Assembly: GCA_022737715.1 (NCBI GenBank) | Contig: JAIITD010000002.1 | Span: forward strand, 1-33,231 | DNA: 33,231 bases | Source of the DNA: Veillonella sp. | GTDB taxonomy: Bacteria; Bacillota; Negativicutes; Veillonellales; Veillonellaceae | Reading direction: 5' to 3' | Part shown: positions 30,135-33,231 of the stretch, piece after piece | Layout of the letters: each line of letters starts with the position of its first letter | How positions within the stretch are numbered: position 1 is the first letter of the stretch | Program-made: the position numbers and the translations under genes | The notes under the pieces: generated by a model | The model's database searches: none | Told to the model about the DNA's origin: nothing | Seen by the model: only the letters and a program-made list of their open reading frames with translations

Positions 30135-30851
30135 GTGACCGCTGATAGTAATGGTTATGTAGGTTTTGATTTGGCATTGTTTATCGCTGAAAAGTTACGG
30201 GCTCAGTTTGTGTTTGATATGGCGCAGATGGAGGGAAACACGGCAACGTATCCTCAGGTTGAGACGATTGTGTGTGGTACTTCTGTGGCGGGGCTCAGTG
30301 TTAGTGAAACTCGACAAATAGATAATATTAATCGTGGCTGGCAAGCCTTGATAGAGGATTTGCGGCTAAAACGATTTCAGATTAATAAGTTAGTTGCTAT
30401 CGAATATAATAAGCTGGTTTCTGAAAGCGAGAACCGCCTAGGATTTGGTGGCTTTCGCAATGCACCAGTAGCTATCGGTGGTACTAGCTATATGCCTCCT
30501 ACTCCGTTGGATTTAAACTCATGTTGGGATGAATTAGTAGCTAGGTGCCGAGCGCTAGAGGACAATCCGTTGGAGCAATCGCTCCTATTATATGCCGAGA
30601 TGGCCCGTAACCAGTTCTTTGGCGATGGCAATAAACGAACCGCTCTTCTCATGATGAATGGAAACCTTATTCAGAATGGATTATGCCCAATTACGATAAC
30701 GAAATCTCGCGAAGTAGAATATCGGACTGCTTTAATTGGATATTATGAAAGCCCTGAGCAACATCGCATTCAATTCTTTGATTTCCTAAAACAAGAACAA
30801 CAAACCATGCTAAAACGCTGGGGCTATGAGACCCACGATGTATTTAAGTGA
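30135..30851 (+). CDS. Fic-fold protein with a substituted catalytic histidine
   Basis: The 238-residue protein matches the Fic/Doc family. An N-terminal MEGNTATYPQVET (E33-G34-N35) resembles the inhibitory-helix region of class II Fic proteins, though the usual Ser/Thr four residues before the Glu is Met. The active-site loop reads QFFGDGNKRT (Q160-T169), where the family has HxFxxGNxR. Thus the general base His is Gln here, while the Asp, Gly-Asn and Arg are kept. Fic proteins normally transfer AMP or related groups; this one may be inactive, use another chemistry, or act by binding. GTG 30135 is the start, after GGGAGGTGA. A 25-bp hairpin begins at its stop codon. Confidence 0.8.
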   Translation: MTADSNGYVGFDLALFIAEKLRAQFVFDMAQMEGNTATYPQVETIVCGTSVAGLSVSETRQIDNINRGWQALIEDLRLKRFQINKLVAIEYNKLVSESENRLGFGGFRNAPVAIGGTSYMPPTPLDLNSCWDELVARCRALEDNPLEQSLLLYAEMARNQFFGDGNKRTALLMMNGNLIQNGLCPITITKSREVEYRTALIGYYESPEQHRIQFFDFLKQEQQTMLKRWGYETHDVFK

Positions 30852-30923
30852 TGATAGGGGCGGGGAAAAGACTTCGGGTCCCGCTTGCGCGATAGCGTGT
30901 CTTTTTCCCGCCCCTGTCATCAC
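30848..30923 (+). repeat. 25-bp GC-rich hairpin between fic and the SDR gene
   Basis: Arms 30848-30872 and 30899-30923 pair at all 25 positions, two of them G-U, around a 26-base loop. The left arm overlaps the fic stop codon. No T-run follows. It differs in core sequence from repeats A and B. It may terminate, stabilise or insulate transcription; the SDR ribosome site begins nine bases later. Confidence 0.7.
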
Positions 30924-30947
30924 TGTTAAATAGAAGGAGGAATACTT

Positions 30948-31706
30948 ATGAACCGCAAAATTTTCGTTACAGGTGCTACTTCTGGTATCGGCCTTGAATG
31001 TGCCCGTGCATTCGCCAAGGATGGCGATAATTTATTACTTGCTGGTCGTCGTGCAGACCGTTTGGCTGCGATTAAGGAAGATTTTGAGCAGCAATATGGT
31101 ATTCGTATTGATACGCTTGTTCTCGATGTGAGCAAACGCGAAGATGTTGAATCCAAGGTTAAACCTGCTATTGAAGCGTTCGGTGGTGTTGATGTGCTTG
31201 TAAATAATGCAGGTCTTGCACAAGGACTTGATCCATTCCAAGATAGCTCCGTTGATGATGCGGTGACAATGATTAATACGAATGTATTAGGTCTTCTTTA
31301 TGTAACTAAAGTTGTTTTACCATTTATGATTGATAAAAACGAAGGTCATATCGTAAATATGGGCTCTACAGCTGGTATTTATGCATATCCAGGTGGTGCC
31401 GTTTACTGTGCAACAAAGGCGGCAGTTAAGACATTAAGTGATGGTATTCGTATGGATACGATTGCTACGGATATTAAGGTCACTACAATTCAACCGGGCA
31501 TCGTAGAAACGCCATTTAGTGAAGTGCGCTTTCACGGAGATGCTGAAAGAGCCGCATCTGTATATGCTGGCATTGAAGCCGTTCAACCAGAGGATGTGGC
31601 GGATGTTGTATTGTATGTAACAAATCAACCTAAGCGCATGCAAATCTCTGATGTGACCATCATGGCGAACCAACAAGCAGCGGGCTTTATGGTGCATAAG
31701 AAATAG
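30948..31706 (+). CDS. Short-chain dehydrogenase/reductase (YdfG-like)
   Basis: This 252-residue cytoplasmic oxidoreductase has TGATSGIG (residues 8-15, cofactor binding), NNAG (86-89), catalytic S140 and YCATK (Y153, K157), and the PG..ET segment QPGIVETPFS. The GRRADR stretch after the second strand suggests NADP preference. It resembles YdfG-type 3-hydroxy acid/serine dehydrogenases, but the substrate is not certain. AGAAGGAGG gives a strong start. It is probably a single-gene unit. Confidence 0.9.
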   Translation: MNRKIFVTGATSGIGLECARAFAKDGDNLLLAGRRADRLAAIKEDFEQQYGIRIDTLVLDVSKREDVESKVKPAIEAFGGVDVLVNNAGLAQGLDPFQDSSVDDAVTMINTNVLGLLYVTKVVLPFMIDKNEGHIVNMGSTAGIYAYPGGAVYCATKAAVKTLSDGIRMDTIATDIKVTTIQPGIVETPFSEVRFHGDAERAASVYAGIEAVQPEDVADVVLYVTNQPKRMQISDVTIMANQQAAGFMVHKK

Positions 31707-31797
31707 TTACTTGAAATCCTATATCATTTAGTGGATACTTGTTAATTATATTTTGGTGAATATAATTTTACAATATTAATTTTCGGAGATTGTTGTT

Positions 31798-32397
31798 ATG
31801 ACAACAAGGATAAAGATATTACTAGTGGCTTTTTTAGCATGTGCAACTATTGGTTCCTATAGCATTATTAGTGCCCACGAGCCGTCTGGTGGGGGTAGTT
31901 CCATGCCTATGACTGGCGGAATCTCAATTGAAACTGCAGAGCCAAATTTTATTATGCCGAGTCCTGTACATGTGTTTACCACAGTTAAAGAAGCCGCGGA
32001 ATATATGAATATAACACCACAGATGCCAAAGTTGTTACCTGTAGGCTTTAATATTCAATCTGTCATAACCTTAGAGAAAGATATATTACAAGTTGTTTAT
32101 GTTTATGAACCTGGTGCGGAGCCATACTATAACAAAGCTGGTGGTGCACTAATTATATATCGCTCATCTAAGTTAACTGGTGATATTAGTGGTGACCATA
32201 AGATTCATAAGGTGATAGAAACTGAACGTGTAGATGGTACAAAGGTTACTTTCAAAGGCGGTAAGAAAATGGTCTATCTTGCATCGTGGATGAAAGATGG
32301 GCAGAATCACTCGTTAGAGTTTCAGCATCCCGTTACGCGAGATATGGTGAAGGCTATGATTCGTAATATTGTTGAAGAAATACCACATACAAAATAA
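31798..32397 (+). CDS. Secreted protein, DUF4367-like (paralogue 1)
   Basis: The 199-residue product has a signal peptide (MTTRIKILLVAFLACATIGSYS...) and a low-complexity Gly/Ser/Met linker. A conserved domain follows: MPKLLPVGFNIQSV, KDILQVVYVYEPG, VDGTKVTFKGGKKMVYLASW and a C-terminal VTRDMVKAMIRN helix. The strand pattern resembles DUF4367-type extracytoplasmic domains, but that is a tentative match. It is closely related to the next gene, and the two form a tandem pair. CGGAGAT precedes the ATG. Location is periplasmic or outer surface; function unknown. Confidence 0.75.
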   Translation: MTTRIKILLVAFLACATIGSYSIISAHEPSGGGSSMPMTGGISIETAEPNFIMPSPVHVFTTVKEAAEYMNITPQMPKLLPVGFNIQSVITLEKDILQVVYVYEPGAEPYYNKAGGALIIYRSSKLTGDISGDHKIHKVIETERVDGTKVTFKGGKKMVYLASWMKDGQNHSLEFQHPVTRDMVKAMIRNIVEEIPHTK

Positions 32398-32443
32398 AGG
32401 TATTCTTAATAATTGTTATGTTTAGAGAATGGAGCGTATTCCT

Positions 32444-33028
32444 ATGATTAAAAAATTTTTATTAATGGCCGTTGCTTGTGCGTGTGTAGGTTCTTATGGT
32501 GTTGCTGGTGCGCAAAGCACTCTTGATGTACCACCTGATCCAGCTAAACCGGTAGTTGCAGAACAATCAGAACCTATGGTTGGTATGCCAAGTCCCATTC
32601 ATGAATTTAATACTGTAGACGAAGCGGCTAAATACGTGAATATTACCCCTCAATTACCGAAGGTAATGCCTGTAGGTTATAATATTGAATCTGTCAGCAC
32701 TATTGAAAAAGATATATTGCAAGTAGTTTATGCTTACCAAGTTGGTGAAGATGCGACTCGCAACCAAGCTGCTGGCAAACGCATTGTGTATCGCGTAGGG
32801 GCTACAAAAGGTGATATTAGCGGTGATTATAATAATTATCGAGTAACCGCTACTGAAAAAGTAAACGGTACAAAGGTTACTTTCAAAGGTGGCGAAAAAA
32901 TGGTATACCTCGCAGGTTGGACGAAAGATGGTCAAACTCATGCGATGTACTTTGAACGCCCTGTAACTCGCGATATGGCTAAAGCAATTATCGCCAATAC
33001 GGTAGCACCAAAACTACATACAAAATAA
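32444..33028 (+). CDS. Secreted protein, DUF4367-like (paralogue 2)
   Basis: This 194-residue paralogue of the preceding gene has a signal peptide (MIKKFLLMAVACACVGSYGVAGA). Its domain is nearly collinear: LPKVMPVGYNIESV, KDILQVVYAYQVG, VNGTKVTFKGGEKMVYLAGW and VTRDMAKAIIAN. The copies agree best around the KVTFKGG core and differ in the N-terminal linker (here Asp/Pro-rich). ATG 32444 is preferred to ATG 32429, since TGGAG then serves as ribosome site and the signal peptide is standard. A terminator lies about 80 bases after the stop. Confidence 0.75.
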   Translation: MIKKFLLMAVACACVGSYGVAGAQSTLDVPPDPAKPVVAEQSEPMVGMPSPIHEFNTVDEAAKYVNITPQLPKVMPVGYNIESVSTIEKDILQVVYAYQVGEDATRNQAAGKRIVYRVGATKGDISGDYNNYRVTATEKVNGTKVTFKGGEKMVYLAGWTKDGQTHAMYFERPVTRDMAKAIIANTVAPKLHTK

Positions 33029-33105
33029 AAGGTCCAGCCTAGTGGGATAGGCATGCGGGATGTAGTGAAACACTCGCATGGACTTTGTAAGGGTTATATA
33101 AGAAG

Positions 33106-33131
33106 CGGCTCCTCATATGAGGGGCCGTTTT
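33106..33131 (+). terminator. Intrinsic terminator
   Basis: CGGCTCCTC-ATAT-GAGGGGCCG forms a 9-pair stem (one G-U) followed by TTTT, downstream of the DUF4367-like pair. Confidence 0.8.
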
Positions 33132-33150
33132 AGCATATATGCTAAAATTT

Positions 33151-33169
33151 CATAATGAAAATCATTCTA
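33151..33169. promoter_or_regulatory. Fur-box-like site at the right edge
   Basis: CATAATGAAAATCATTCTA matches the 19-bp Fur consensus GATAATGATAATCATTATC at about 15 positions. It lies after a terminator and before the window end, so it probably controls a gene beginning beyond 33231. Confidence 0.55.
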
Positions 33170-33231
33170 ATATATCTATACGTATATATAAAAATGAGAA
33201 TAAATGTTATAATATCATATGGCTATTTTGT

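Noticed and set aside
30135..30851. Doc-type toxin of a toxin-antitoxin pair
   Set aside because: No small antitoxin gene precedes it, the protein is longer than Doc, and the catalytic His is missing.

Overview
The window looks like a chromosomal piece of a Veillonella-type bacterium (Negativicutes, diderm Firmicutes). The low-to-moderate GC and strong AGGAGG-type ribosome binding sites are Firmicute-like. The gene content (ExbB/ExbD/TonB, three TonB-dependent outer-membrane receptors, periplasmic binding proteins) requires an outer membrane. The genus is inferred from overall character, not from a search.

Layout. 1-92: 3' end of a 5S rRNA and its terminator. 180-1828: a small CGGC-domain protein, a remnant of a second copy, and a secreted M48 metalloprotease. 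1971-4067: two membrane-anchored PF01497-type binding proteins. 4068-4614: a regulatory intergenic region with a terminator, two strong palindromes and a weak Fur-like site. 4615-22809: a long co-directional cluster, exbB-exbD-tonB, two tandem paralogous TonB receptors, lipoprotein SBP, FecCD permease, ABC ATPase, ChlI-like and ChlD-like AAA proteins, CobN-like large subunit, second lipoprotein SBP and a third TonB receptor. 22975-24447: PLP aminotransferase and a tiny ORF. 24533-24994 (minus): ArsR-family regulator. 25432-25896: secreted protein of unknown function. 26059-29645: fixC-fixX-etfB-etfA, an electron-bifurcating type flavoprotein operon. 29646-30134: repeat-rich spacer. 30135-31706: Fic-fold protein lacking the catalytic His, then an SDR oxidoreductase. 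31798-33028: two tandem secreted paralogues, then a terminator and a Fur-like box at the right edge.

How the genes work together. The 4.6-22.8 kb cluster contains every step for carrying a large, rare ligand from the cell surface to the cytoplasm: energised outer-membrane receptors, periplasmic capture and ABC import. A complete three-part tetrapyrrole chelatase (I, D and H/N-type subunits) lies in the middle of it. No other cobalamin, chlorophyll or haem synthesis gene is present. The most interesting reading is an anaerobic tetrapyrrole (haem or corrinoid) uptake system with a dedicated ATP-driven chelatase that strips or swaps the metal after import. A conventional cobaltochelatase with co-located uptake genes is the main alternative.

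Two intergenic elements (25167-25262 and 29686-29779) share a nearly identical 53-nt core. Their flanking arms are unrelated in sequence, yet each pair is self-complementary, and the core hairpin shows a compensatory C-G to G-C swap. They look like an uncatalogued structured repeat. All boundaries and functions come from reading the sequence; no database search was possible.
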